Assembly: GCA_937983015.1 (NCBI GenBank)
Contig: CALKAK010000036.1
Coordinates: forward strand, 1 to 21,824
Direction: 5' to 3'
Length of the DNA: 21,824 nt
Source of the DNA: an uncultured Bacillaceae bacterium
Lineage (GTDB): Bacteria > Bacillota > Bacilli > Bacillales > Caldibacillaceae
In this document: in pieces, positions 1 through 8,097 of the stretch
How the letters are laid out: the number at the start of each line of letters is the position of its first letter
Position numbering within the stretch: position 1 is the stretch's first letter
Position numbers and translations under genes: made by a program
The notes under the pieces: model-generated
What the model was told of the DNA's origin: nothing
Database searches by the model: none
Seen by the model: only the letters and a program-made list of their open reading frames with translations

Positions 1-47
1 ATGGTAGTGAGGGGGCGACCCCTTGCGAGAGTAGGACGTCGCCGGGC
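1..47 (+). rRNA. 5S ribosomal RNA, 3' end (partial)
   Basis: The first bases match the 3' third of a Bacillus-type 5S rRNA: the ATGGTAGT stretch, a G-rich/C-rich stem and GAGAGTAGGACGTCGCC near the end. The 5' part lies before the window. The exact 3' end is set by analogy (around base 47). It is the end of an rRNA operon whose transcript probably continues into the two tRNAs, since no terminator separates them. Confidence 0.93.
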
Positions 48-55
48 CTTAATAT

Positions 56-127
56 TCCGCAGTAGCTCAGTGGTAGAGCAATCGGCTGTTAACCGATTGG
101 TCGTAGGTTCGAATCCTACCTGCGGAG
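56..127 (+). tRNA. tRNA-Asn (anticodon GTT)
   Basis: A full cloverleaf can be folded. The acceptor arm TCCGCAG (56-62) pairs with CTGCGGA (120-126), the discriminator is G127, the anticodon GTT is at 88-90 and the T-loop TTCGAAT is present. The 3' CCA is not encoded (GTAA follows), so it must be added enzymatically. It begins about nine bases after the 5S end. Confidence 0.97.
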
Positions 128-141
128 TAACTTTCATCCAT

Positions 142-214
<73 letters not shown>

Positions 215-231
215 CTAAACTATATGAGCGT

Positions 232-282
232 AAAATATGACGTATTTTCCAAAACAATGGAAAAATACGTCATATTTTTTTT
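232..282 (+). terminator. Rho-independent terminator of the rRNA/tRNA operon
   Basis: A long inverted repeat (arm 232-250, core ATGACGTATTTTCC, against its complement from 259) has one bulge and an AAAACAAT-type loop. A run of eight T at 275-282 follows. It closes the 5S-Asn-Thr transcript. Confidence 0.9.
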
Positions 283-363
283 ATGTATTTTTGTAAATTA
301 GTGAGAACAAAACGATACGGATACAAAAGAATAGCACTTTAAAAGCACATGACATGAAAGGGC

Positions 364-392
364 TTTAATAGCGGAAAATAATGTGCTATACT
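364..392 (+). promoter_or_regulatory. Probable sigma-A promoter of the GntR regulator (extended -10)
   Basis: TATACT at 387-392 is preceded by TG at 384-385, giving an extended -10. A weak -35, TTTAAT (364-369), lies 17 bases upstream. The predicted start near 399 leaves a leader of about 60 bases. An in-frame ATG at 383 lies inside this promoter, one reason not to use it as the gene start. Confidence 0.5.
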
Positions 393-460
393 ACTGTTAT
401 AAAAATTACATTTTTTTGAATGCCCCTGATATTTTATTACATGTCAAGGAGTGCTTTATT

Positions 461-1201
461 ATGTTTACGGTTACACCGCGAAAATCTGGTGAGAATAATA
501 AATCCTATTCTTATCGAATATTAAGAGATGCTATCATGTATTTGGAATTAAAACCAGGGCAAGCATTAAGCGAAGTTGAATTAGCTGACGCATTAAATAT
601 TTCCAGAACGCCAATTCGAGAAGTATTAACTCAATTGAAGGAAGAACATTTAATTGAAGTGATCCCTCAGGTAGGAACATATGTTACGAAGATCGATCCC
701 CAATTGATTGAGGAAGCAGCTTTTATGCGCTTCATATTGGAAAAAGAAGTTTTAAAACTAGCGTGTGTATCTTTTCCTGAGGGACATTTGCAACGATTAA
801 AGCAGAATCTCACCTTTCAGGATATGTTAAGAAATACGCAGGGGAAAGAGCGAGAATTTCACAAATTGGATAATGAGTTTCATAGTATTGTTTTTCATGG
901 ATTAAAAAAGGAGCATATCTGGTATTCGATCCATCGCTTGAGTACCCATTATAATCGTGTACGATTACTGTCCGAACTGAAATACGGCTTTGATAAAGCG
1001 ATTGACGAGCATCATCGGATTGTGGAGATTATCGAAAACAAATTGGTCGATCAAGTAGAACAAATTATTTATAATCATATCCTGGAACCGAAAAAGAACT
1101 GGAATCAACTATTTGAAAAATCAAGTCCTTTCTACGAGTATGTTGATCACAAGAGTCGCTTACTTCCCAAGGAAGAAAATTTGCTCCTCACTTATTCATA
1201 A
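461..1201 (+). CDS. GntR-family (FCD subfamily) transcriptional regulator, probable hexuronate regulator
   Basis: Encodes 246 residues. The start at 461 is chosen because AAGGAG lies at 447-452; an in-frame ATG at 383 has no such site. The N-terminal winged helix (about residues 15-78) has the GntR signature ALNISRTPIREVLTQL. The C-terminal all-helical FCD ligand domain shows likely metal-binding residues D137 and H141 (LDNEFH), an EHH motif near residue 184 and H206. FCD regulators typically respond to sugar acids or other carboxylates and repress catabolic genes. Its position at the head of a hexuronate cluster suggests it controls that cluster in the manner of UxuR/ExuR; that assignment is inference. 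It remains intact although several neighbouring genes are broken. A terminator-like hairpin lies at 1374-1406. Confidence 0.88.
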   Translation: MFTVTPRKSGENNKSYSYRILRDAIMYLELKPGQALSEVELADALNISRTPIREVLTQLKEEHLIEVIPQVGTYVTKIDPQLIEEAAFMRFILEKEVLKLACVSFPEGHLQRLKQNLTFQDMLRNTQGKEREFHKLDNEFHSIVFHGLKKEHIWYSIHRLSTHYNRVRLLSELKYGFDKAIDEHHRIVEIIENKLVDQVEQIIYNHILEPKKNWNQLFEKSSPFYEYVDHKSRLLPKEENLLLTYS

Positions 1202-1864
1202 GGTGAAATCTAGACTTGATTTACTGCTGATAAAAAATCCCGTTTTAGCGTATTTATAGTGCACAAGTATATAAGCACAGTAGTGTATTAAAGATAAAAC
1301 GAATACTTTGTACTTTAGAATCAGATCATTTATCATTACGAACAACTGAAAAGGGATTATTCAATCTCTTTTTAAAGGATAGGGAATAAATTCCTATCCT
1401 TTTTTTCATTTGTTTTAGGATCACGAAAAGGACAAGAAAAAAACATTCATGGGCGTCTATTCACAACAGTGGATGTAAAATCTTTTTCATGAAAAGGTGA
1501 ATAAGATATTTAAAATTGAAGAATAAATGAGTAAGAACTTCCAGTCAATTTTTTAAAGGTTTCCAGCAACATTAGAACATGATTTTTTGTTATTGTATAG
1601 TACCATACTCGTATAAAAAACTGGGTTACAAATTTCAAATCACATGTTTTCTTATTAGAAAATAGAAGCTGTTTTTTTATGTATAGAAAATTTTCTCATT
1701 ACTATTGAGTGGATATTAATTAACTATTGCACGTAAAAACGTATCATCCTCAAAAGTTTTACAATCGTTTCCCTCGATGATATTCGATTACGGATGCGAG
1801 ATGGAAATCCCGATTCAGTTGAGAGAATTCGTAGAAAAATATTTAAATGAAAGGAAGGGTATTC
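1202..1864. other. Intergenic region between regulator and transporter remnant
   Basis: About 660 bases with no supported gene. Besides the terminator at 1374-1406 it holds a weak promoter-like pair for the transporter (TTGTTA at 1587-1592, TATAAA at 1612-1617, spacing 19). That spacer contains the imperfect palindrome GTATAGTACCATAC (1595-1608), which could be an operator. A lone half-site ACAAGTAT occurs at 1263-1270. Nothing in six frames looks like a decayed gene. Confidence 0.5.
1374..1406 (+). terminator. Rho-independent terminator downstream of the GntR regulator
   Basis: Inverted repeat AAAGGATAGG(G)AA / TTCCTATCCTTT has a short AT loop and one bulged G, and runs into seven T (1400-1406). 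It lies about 170 bases past the regulator stop and separates it from the transporter remnant. Confidence 0.8.
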
Positions 1865-3306
1865 ATGGCAAATACAGCAGTGTTTCGGTACAACAGGAGA
1901 ATAATAGTACTACATTTTTTGATTACTCCAAGCGTAAATTTTCGAAACGAGATGTTATCGGTTACTTTGTTGGTGATTTTGGGAATAATATGAGTTTTAG
2001 TTTAATATCATCCTTCATGTTCATATTCTTTACACAATTTGTGGGAATTCGACTAGTCGATTATTCCATTAATATTCGGATCAAGAAAATATTCGATGGG
2101 ATTAACGACCCGGTTGTGGGTCCATTGATCGTTATAAACCTGAAAAAGGAGATAAATTTAAACCCTGGATCAAATATGGTGGTATCGTTCTTGCGTTTGC
2201 CAGTTCACTGATGTTTATTGATAGTTCGGGTTGGAGTTATCCTTTGAAATTGGCCATTTGTGCTGGTTCCTACGTAATGTGGGATATTTACTATACGATT
2301 GTTAACGTTCCTTATGGCTTATTTAACTCTGTTATGACGGTTGATTCTAAGGAAAGAACATTATTGTCAACGGCAAGAAGTTATAGTGTTTTATCGGTGG
2401 TTCATTAATCGATTTTTAATTCCGTTATTTGTCTACTGTGAAGAAGTTGTCGATGGACAAACGGTAAGTATTTTCCTTGGTGAAAGAATGTTTATCACCG
2501 CGATTATTCTTGGTTTAGTTGCGATTGTTTCATTCTTCCTTCTTGTAAATAATGTGGAAGAACCTGTTGTTCACGTAGTTAATGAGGATAAGGAAGAAGA
2601 AAAATTCAGTTACCTGGAAGCGCTGAAAGGTTTTGTGAAAAACAAAGCGATCTTAGCATTAGCCCTAAACGCTTTATTCCAAATGATTTTCATTGCATCT
2701 TCAGCACAACATGGAACGATCACTTACCCACTTTATTTTAAAGACGGTTCCCTTTCCTCGCTCTTAGTATTGACACGAATTGTACCTTTAGTCATTGGTT
2801 CATTGGTCGGTCCACCATTAATCGCTAAATACGGTAAGAAAGTATGTGTAGCCGTTCCGACATTCTTACATCTCTCATTTATCTTGCAATGGCCTTCTTA
2901 TCGATTTAATCACCAGCGATCTGGTTAACCTTGCAAATCGTTGCTGTATCTGTATCTTGTGTGACAACGATAACGATATGGGCGATGGTGTCCGATGCGA
3001 TTGATTATCAAGAGTTACAAACCGGTAAACGAAATGAAGGTTCTGTATACGCGACATATTCAATGATCTGTAAAATCGGTCAAGGTGTAGGACAAGCCTT
3101 AGTACCAGCGATGATCGCATTCTTAATCCAAGGATTAGATCTTTCCAATGCAACTACCTGGTTACCGGAATATCCAAATTCCGTAAAAAATCATGTCCGT
3201 GCTATTCCTGGCAGTTGGCTGGTTCTTGATGTTCGTAACGTTTAAATTGTACCTGATCAGTAAAAAAGAAGAAGACCATATCCAAGGAGTCATTGCAAAC
3301 AAGTAA
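1865..3306 (+). pseudogene. GPH-family sugar/hexuronide:cation symporter, multiply frameshifted
   Basis: Pieces of one membrane transporter appear in order across three frames. They include GYFVGDFGNNMSF near the N-terminus, FDGINDPVVGPLI, DKFKPWIKYGG, IYYTIVNVPYGLFNSV, TWLPEYPNS and a C-terminal tail ending ISKKEEDHIQGVIANK. These motifs and the total span of about 480 codons fit glycoside-pentoside-hexuronide symporters. The likely start ATG at 1865 follows AAGGAAGG (1851-1858). The reading frame must change near 1883, 2127, 2388, 2408, 2870 and 3210, and TAA at 2907 is in frame. A terminator follows directly. The context suggests hexuronate uptake. It cannot make a functional protein as written; sequencing error is the alternative, but the clean reading of the right half of the window argues against it. 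Confidence 0.88.
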
Positions 3307-3315
3307 CAAGTTACG

Positions 3316-3366
3316 GCAAAACCAGGTTGTCAAGACGATTTTAGCTAACCAGGTTTTGCTTTTTTA
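3316..3366 (+). terminator. Rho-independent terminator after the transporter remnant
   Basis: GCAAAACCAGGTT pairs with AACCAGGTTTTGC apart from one central A/A mismatch. A loop of about 18 bases and a run of T follow. It starts ten bases after the transporter stop and isolates it from kdgA. Confidence 0.85.
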
Positions 3367-3514
3367 AGTTTTTCTCACTATGAAGAAGTATGGGCGTGTC
3401 TGTTTGTTTTCAGTATGGAGCAAGTAGGGTAAATGAAGAGCGAAAAATAATTTACGTGGTAAGTCTTGCCAGAATGTACTAGGAAATGTCATACAAAATT
3501 TACTATTAAATAAT

Positions 3515-3528
3515 TGTTATCGTTTACA
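3515..3528. promoter_or_regulatory. Candidate cre site (CcpA binding)
   Basis: TGTTATCGTTTACA matches the cre consensus TGWAANCGNTNWCA at every defined position except the fourth. It lies about 110 bases upstream of the kdgA promoter. Catabolite repression of hexuronate genes by CcpA is common in Bacillales, so the placement makes sense. The match is short, so this stays a candidate. Confidence 0.45.
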
Positions 3529-3566
3529 AAAATCTAATGATATGCTAGTATTTCAATAGATATATA

Positions 3567-3580
3567 TTGGTAGCTACCAA
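3567..3580. promoter_or_regulatory. Perfect palindrome TTGGTAGCTACCAA, candidate operator
   Basis: This is a perfect 14-base inverted repeat with half-sites TTGGTA/TACCAA. The same half-sites form the UxuR/ExuR-type operators of enterobacteria (TTGGTATACCAA), here with two extra central bases. It lies 57 bases upstream of the -35 of the kdgA promoter. It may bind the GntR/FCD regulator encoded at 461-1201. Confidence 0.5.
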
Positions 3581-3636
3581 AAAGTTCTCTCTATCAAGAT
3601 ATTGACACTTTGCAGGTATTTTTCATTGCTTATAGC

Positions 3637-3665
3637 CTGACAATATTCTAGTATACAAGTATAAA
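3637..3665 (+). promoter_or_regulatory. Sigma-A promoter of the kdgA-kdgK-uxaC-uxuA-uxuB cluster with an embedded operator
   Basis: CTGACA (3637-3642) and TATAAA (3660-3665) are exactly 17 bases apart. The spacer and the first bases of the -10 form ATTCTAGTATACAAGTAT (3645-3662). This agrees at 16 of 18 positions with the B. subtilis gluconate operator ATACTTGTATACAAGTAT as I recall it. A repressor bound here would block RNA polymerase directly. Predicted start near 3672, leaving a leader of about 170 bases before kdgA. Confidence 0.65.
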
Positions 3666-3839
3666 TGACTTGGTAAATTTCACCTCCAGTTTTTGTTCAG
3701 GCTAACTTGACATCACGAACTCAAGCGTTAACGATAAAAACGCGTTGCATAATTGGAAGAATCAGGGAAAAATCATGGTTAGAACAATGTGCTGATGATG
3801 AGGGTTTACCACAATTTAAACGTTTTTGAGGTGATAAAA

Positions 3840-4484
3840 GTGTTAAAGAAATTTGAAACCCTCCGGAAAATGCATGAAGGATATGCGGTAGCCGTTATTC
3901 GTGGCAAAGATAAAGATGATGCGATTCAAATCGCCAAGCATGCTTTTCAAGGGGGAATCCGTTCTTTAGAAATTACCTTTACAACTCCTGGCGCAGAGCA
4001 GGCGATCGCTGAATTGGTTGCCGAGGGTAATGAAGACATGATCGTTGGTGCGGGAACGGTACTTGATGCGACAACTGCCCGTATCGCTATTTTGAATGGA
4101 GCACAATATATCGTCAGCCCCCATTTCGACAAAGAAATTGCTTTAATGTGTAACAGATATGCGACACCTTATTTACCGGGGTGCGGAACGATCACGGAAA
4201 TTTTGGAAGCGATGACATATGGCGTTGATGTGGTGAAGTTGTTCCCGGGAAGCCATCTCGGTCCCTCTTTTATTAAAGATGTTAAAGGGCCGGTTCCTTA
4301 TGCGGAGATGATGCCTTCCGGTGGGGTTAGCATCGATAATGTAGATCAGTGGATTGAAAAAGGTGCCTTTGCTGTTGGTATGGGAAGCGCTTTGACCAAA
4401 GGAGTTAAAAACGGCGATTACGGTTCCGTTGAAGAAACAGCCCGGGCTTTCATGGATAAAATTCATCAGGCTCGGGGGAAATAA
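3840..4484 (+). CDS. kdgA: 2-dehydro-3-deoxyphosphogluconate (KDPG) aldolase / KHG aldolase
   Basis: Cleaves 2-keto-3-deoxy-6-phosphogluconate to pyruvate and glyceraldehyde 3-phosphate, the last step of hexuronate breakdown. The GTG start at 3840 is preferred over an in-frame ATG at 3789 because GAGGTGA lies six bases upstream, and it gives 214 residues, the usual class I length. Visible features are R21 in AVIRG, E44 in SLEITFTTPGA, the Schiff-base lysine K133 in VDVVKLFPGS, and the phosphate-binding MPSGGV near residue 160. The frame is intact. The kdgK remnant begins immediately after the stop, so the two were translationally close. Confidence 0.95.
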   Translation: MLKKFETLRKMHEGYAVAVIRGKDKDDAIQIAKHAFQGGIRSLEITFTTPGAEQAIAELVAEGNEDMIVGAGTVLDATTARIAILNGAQYIVSPHFDKEIALMCNRYATPYLPGCGTITEILEAMTYGVDVVKLFPGSHLGPSFIKDVKGPVPYAEMMPSGGVSIDNVDQWIEKGAFAVGMGSALTKGVKNGDYGSVEETARAFMDKIHQARGK

Positions 4485-4485
4485 C

Positions 4486-5500
4486 GTTGAAAAAATCGTT
4501 ACTCTCGGGGAAATTATGCTTCGGCTTTCTCATCCTCGCTTTCAAATTATTGAACAGTCACGCGCTTTTAACGCGGTTTACGGTGGTGGTGAGGCCAATG
4601 TCACCATCTCCCTATTACGCTTGGGTTTACGCAGTTCATTCATAAGCAAGCTACCGAAAAATCCACTCGGAGTATGTGCTGAACAGTATTTAAATCGTTT
4701 CGGAGTTACAACGGAACACATGCTATATGGTTGTGACCGTTTAGGCATTTATTTCTTAGAGAAAGGTTTTCGATTCGTTCATCAAAAGTTTTTTATGATC
4801 GCAAGCATTCCGCCATCACCACAGCCCGCTTGGAAGAGTTCGATTTCGATACGATTTTCGCAGATGCAGACTGGTTTCATGTGAGCGGGATCAAACCGGC
4901 TTTAAACGAAGAACTCTTTTTGATCACAAAAACAGCGTTAATGAAAGCGAAAGAAAAAGGGCTTACGACGAGCTGTGATTTAAACTATCGAGCATAATGG
5001 CCATTTGATGTTGCTCGCAAGAAGATGACAGAACTGATCAAATATGTGGACGTATGTATCGGAGTAGAACCTCTTGAGCTATTGGATGGAAATGGAAATG
5101 ATATAAAAGACCGGTTACCAAAACCAGAAAAACAGGAAGATTACCAAGATATCGTTCGGCAAATCCAGAAGCGCTACAATATTCAATATTTGGCCATGCC
5201 CATCGTAACGTCCTGTCCGTCAACCGGAACCGGTTAAGCGCCATGTTATCCGACGGGACCGATTTTTATAAATCCGATAGGGTTGAAGTGGAAATTGTTG
5301 ACCGTGTCGGTGCAGGAGATGCTTTTTCCGCAGGGATTATTTATTCGTTGATCACCATGATGGAACCGCAAAAAGCGATAGAGTTTGCTACCGAATGCTT
5401 CGCATTGAAGCGCACCATTGAAGGTGATGTGAAACTGCTCGAAGTGAGCGATATAGAATACTTCATCAAAAATAAGGATGATCTTTCCATTAAGCGGTAA
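4486..5500 (+). pseudogene. kdgK: 2-dehydro-3-deoxygluconate kinase (PfkB family), degraded
   Basis: KdgK phosphorylates 2-keto-3-deoxygluconate to KDPG. Family sequence begins VEKIVTLGEIMLRLSHP at 4486, but the first codon is GTT, not a start, although GGGGGAA sits correctly upstream. FNAVYGGGEANV (substrate region) and the PfkB signature GAGDAFSAG with its catalytic Asp (from about 5312) are both present. Three lesions separate them. One T is missing from a T run at 4767-4770. TAA at 4995-4997 replaces a sense codon just before WPFD. The frame shifts again near 5200. Total span is about 338 codons, normal for the family. As written it cannot make an active kinase. Confidence 0.9.
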
Positions 5501-5524
5501 ATCTGAATATTTAAGGAGGATTAA

Positions 5525-6946
5525 ATGATGCGTCCATTTATCCATGATGATTTTATGTTGCAAAATCGTACTGCCCGGAGATTGTATCATGACTATGCGA
5601 AGCATTTACCCATATACGATTACCACTGTCATTTGTCACCGAAAGATATCGCGGAAAATCGCCGTTTCAAAAATATAACTGAACTTTGGCTTGAAGGTGA
5701 TCATTATAAATGGCGGGCCATGCGCGCAAACGGTGTTGATGAAAAGTACATAACCGGTGATGCGAGCGATAAAGAAAAATTCAGAGCATGGGCAGAAACG
5801 GTTCCCAACACGGTGGGGAATCCATTATACCACTGGACACACCTTGAATTAAAACGATATTTCGGCATCGATGATTTGTTAACAGGTGAAAATTGGCAGG
5901 AAATTTGGGATCATTGTAATGAAATGATTCAGCAAGACGATTTTACCGCCCATGGCTTTATCAAACGCTCTAACGTGAAATTGATCGGTACAACGGATGA
6001 ACCGACCGACGATTTGCGTTACCATGATCAAATCGCTCAGCTGGAAGATTTCCCGACTAAAGTAGTCCCTTCTTTCCGGCCAGATAAGGGTCTGGAGGTA
6101 AATAAAGATACATTTGTGCCTTTTGTAGAGAAACTAGAGGAAGTTACGGGCAAAACCCTTGATTCCTATAATAAGTTTCTCGAAGCATTGGAAGAAAGAA
6201 TCGATTACTTCCATGAACGGGGAAGCCGGATTTCTGATCATGGATTATCAGAGGTTCCCTATGCCGAATTCACCGAAGAAGAAGTGGAACGGATCTATCA
6301 AAAGGCACGTAATGGCGAAAAAGTTAGCGAGGAAGACGACAAGAAATTTAAAACGGCTACACTCATTTTCCTGGCACAATGCTATAAAAAGCGCGATTGG
6401 GTCATGCAAATTCATTTCGGTGCGATCCGCAACAATAATAGCAAAATGTTTGCCAAGCTTGGTCCTGATAGCGGATTTGACTCGATCAACGATGGCGGCC
6501 CAGTAGCCGCGCCGTTGAACGCTTTACTGGATGCTTTTGAACAACGGGATAGTTTACCGAAAATGATATTATATCCGCTGAACCCGAATTTATTCGAATT
6601 GGTAGCAAGTACGATGCAAAACTTCCAGACGGAAGCGGGGATTAAAGGTAAATTGCAACTGGGGTCCGGCTGGTGGTTTAATGATACCAAAATCGGCATG
6701 ATCCGTCAGATGGAAGCTCTTAGTGAGCAAGGGTTATTCATGCATTTCGTCGGCATGTTGACCGATTCACGCAGCTTTTTGTCCTACACCCGCCATGAAT
6801 ACTTTCGCCGTATTTTGTGTAATTTGGTTGGCACATGGGTGGAAAATGGTGAAGTGCCGAATGATGAAAAATTATTAAAAACAATGATAGAGAATATTTG
6901 TTTCTACAATGCCAAAAACTATTTTGGGATTGAGCTAAAGGGATAA
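5525..6946 (+). CDS. uxaC: Glucuronate (uronate) isomerase
   Basis: Isomerises D-glucuronate to D-fructuronate (and D-galacturonate to D-tagaturonate), the first intracellular step of the pathway. The 473 residues match the family length. The N-terminal DYHCHLSPKDIAENRRF carries the HxH metal motif (H34, H36) of the amidohydrolase-like fold; LIGTTDEPTDDL, MQIHFGAIRNNN and SGWWFNDTK are further family landmarks. AAGGAGGA (5513-5520) precedes two adjacent ATG codons, 5525 and 5528, either of which could start. It lies 24 bases after the kdgK remnant. The open frame is complete, in contrast to its neighbours. Its stop lies in a 14-base tandem duplication. Confidence 0.96.
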   Translation: MMRPFIHDDFMLQNRTARRLYHDYAKHLPIYDYHCHLSPKDIAENRRFKNITELWLEGDHYKWRAMRANGVDEKYITGDASDKEKFRAWAETVPNTVGNPLYHWTHLELKRYFGIDDLLTGENWQEIWDHCNEMIQQDDFTAHGFIKRSNVKLIGTTDEPTDDLRYHDQIAQLEDFPTKVVPSFRPDKGLEVNKDTFVPFVEKLEEVTGKTLDSYNKFLEALEERIDYFHERGSRISDHGLSEVPYAEFTEEEVERIYQKARNGEKVSEEDDKKFKTATLIFLAQCYKKRDWVMQIHFGAIRNNNSKMFAKLGPDSGFDSINDGGPVAAPLNALLDAFEQRDSLPKMILYPLNPNLFELVASTMQNFQTEAGIKGKLQLGSGWWFNDTKIGMIRQMEALSEQGLFMHFVGMLTDSRSFLSYTRHEYFRRILCNLVGTWVENGEVPNDEKLLKTMIENICFYNAKNYFGIELKG

Positions 6947-6962
6947 AACTAAAGGGATAAAA
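6935..6962. repeat. 14-base tandem duplication over the uxaC stop codon
   Basis: CTAAAGGGATAAAA occurs twice back to back (6935-6948 and 6949-6962). The first copy contains the last uxaC codons and its stop; the second lies just outside. The protein is not altered. It looks like a recent slippage or duplication event. Confidence 0.9.
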
Positions 6963-7008
6963 CTGTTAAACATGTTAATTAAAACGGGATTTTAAGGAGG
7001 AAGTTGTT

Positions 7009-8064
7009 GTGGAAATGAGTTTTCGCTGGTATGGGAAAGCAGACCCCATCCCATTGGAGTATATTCGGCAAATACCGGGAATGAAAGGGATCGTTACTGC
7101 CATTTATGATGTTCCCGTTGGTGAAGTCTGGCCAATGGAAAAAATCATGGAATTGAAAAAGACCGTAGAGGATGCCGGGCTGAAAATTTCCGTTATCGAA
7201 AGTGTGCCCGTCCACGAAGATATTAAATTAGGAAAACCTACCCGTGATCGTTACATAGAAAACTATAAAACAACGATTCGCAATTTAGGAGAAGCAGGTA
7301 TTCCTGTTGTATGTTACAATTTCATGCCGGTGTTCGACTGGACCCGTTCTCAATTGGATTATCGTCTACCCGACGGTTCAACGGCATTGATCTATGAAGA
7401 AGAAGTGATCCAAAAAATGGATCCTGTCAGTGGCGAACTGTCTTTACCGGGTTGGGATAGCAGCTATACAAAGGAAGAAATGCAAGATTTGATCAATGAA
7501 TATAAAGAGAATGTTGATGAAGAAAAACTCTGGGAAAACCTTGAATACTTCATTAAAGAGATCATCCCTGTCGCCGAAGAAGCGGGCGTGAAAATGGCGA
7601 TTCACCCGGATGATCCGCCGTGGAACATTTTCGGTTTGCCGAGAATCATCACCAATAAAGAAAACCTTGATCGTTTCTTAAGCTTATACGACAGCCCGAA
7701 TAACGGGTTAACTTTCTGCACAGGTTCACTAGGTGCTTCACCTGAAAATAATGTACCGGAAATGTTACGTTATTTTGGTAAAAAAGGTCGTGTTCATTTC
7801 GTACATGCCCGTAATATTCTGTTAACCGGACCGAAATCTTTCCAAGAATCTGCTCACCTTTCCACTGCGGGTTCCATCGATATGTATGAAGTCATTCGCG
7901 CTATGGCTGATTTCGACTTTGCCGGTCCGATACGTCCAGACCACGGTCGAATGATCTGGGGCGAAGAAGGTCGTCCAGGTTATGGTCTATATGACCGTGC
8001 ATTAGGCGCAACTTATCTAAATGGTCTATGGGAAGCGGAAATCAAAAGCCGGAAGTATAAATAA
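7009..8064 (+). CDS. uxuA: D-mannonate dehydratase
   Basis: Dehydrates D-mannonate to 2-keto-3-deoxygluconate, the KdgK substrate. The 351-residue length fits the family, a TIM-barrel metalloenzyme. Likely Mn ligands are H199 (AIHPDDPP), C237 (TFCTGSLGA), H266 (VHFVHARN) and D311 (RPDHGR), with H312 alongside. GTG at 7009 is chosen because AAGGAGG (6994-7000) is eight bases upstream; the ATG two codons later would be too far away. It lies 62 bases after uxaC and 33 bases before the uxuB remnant, consistent with one operon. The open frame is complete. Confidence 0.96.
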   Translation: MEMSFRWYGKADPIPLEYIRQIPGMKGIVTAIYDVPVGEVWPMEKIMELKKTVEDAGLKISVIESVPVHEDIKLGKPTRDRYIENYKTTIRNLGEAGIPVVCYNFMPVFDWTRSQLDYRLPDGSTALIYEEEVIQKMDPVSGELSLPGWDSSYTKEEMQDLINEYKENVDEEKLWENLEYFIKEIIPVAEEAGVKMAIHPDDPPWNIFGLPRIITNKENLDRFLSLYDSPNNGLTFCTGSLGASPENNVPEMLRYFGKKGRVHFVHARNILLTGPKSFQESAHLSTAGSIDMYEVIRAMADFDFAGPIRPDHGRMIWGEEGRPGYGLYDRALGATYLNGLWEAEIKSRKYK

Positions 8065-8097
8065 TTCATCAAATCTAGCTGGGAAGGATGGAAGAAC

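Larger units (their letters stand above)
3367..3636. other. Upstream regulatory region of the kdgA cluster
   Basis: No gene is visible here. The stretch carries a cre-like site and a perfect 14-base palindrome, listed separately, upstream of the promoter at 3637-3665. The sequence is AT-rich. Confidence 0.5.

Noticed and set aside
383..460. Upstream in-frame extension of the GntR regulator
   Set aside because: It overlaps the predicted promoter and has no ribosome binding site; the start at 461 has a good one.
1777..1864. Upstream in-frame extension of the transporter remnant
   Set aside because: The translation does not resemble the family, and the ribosome binding site lies just before ATG 1865.
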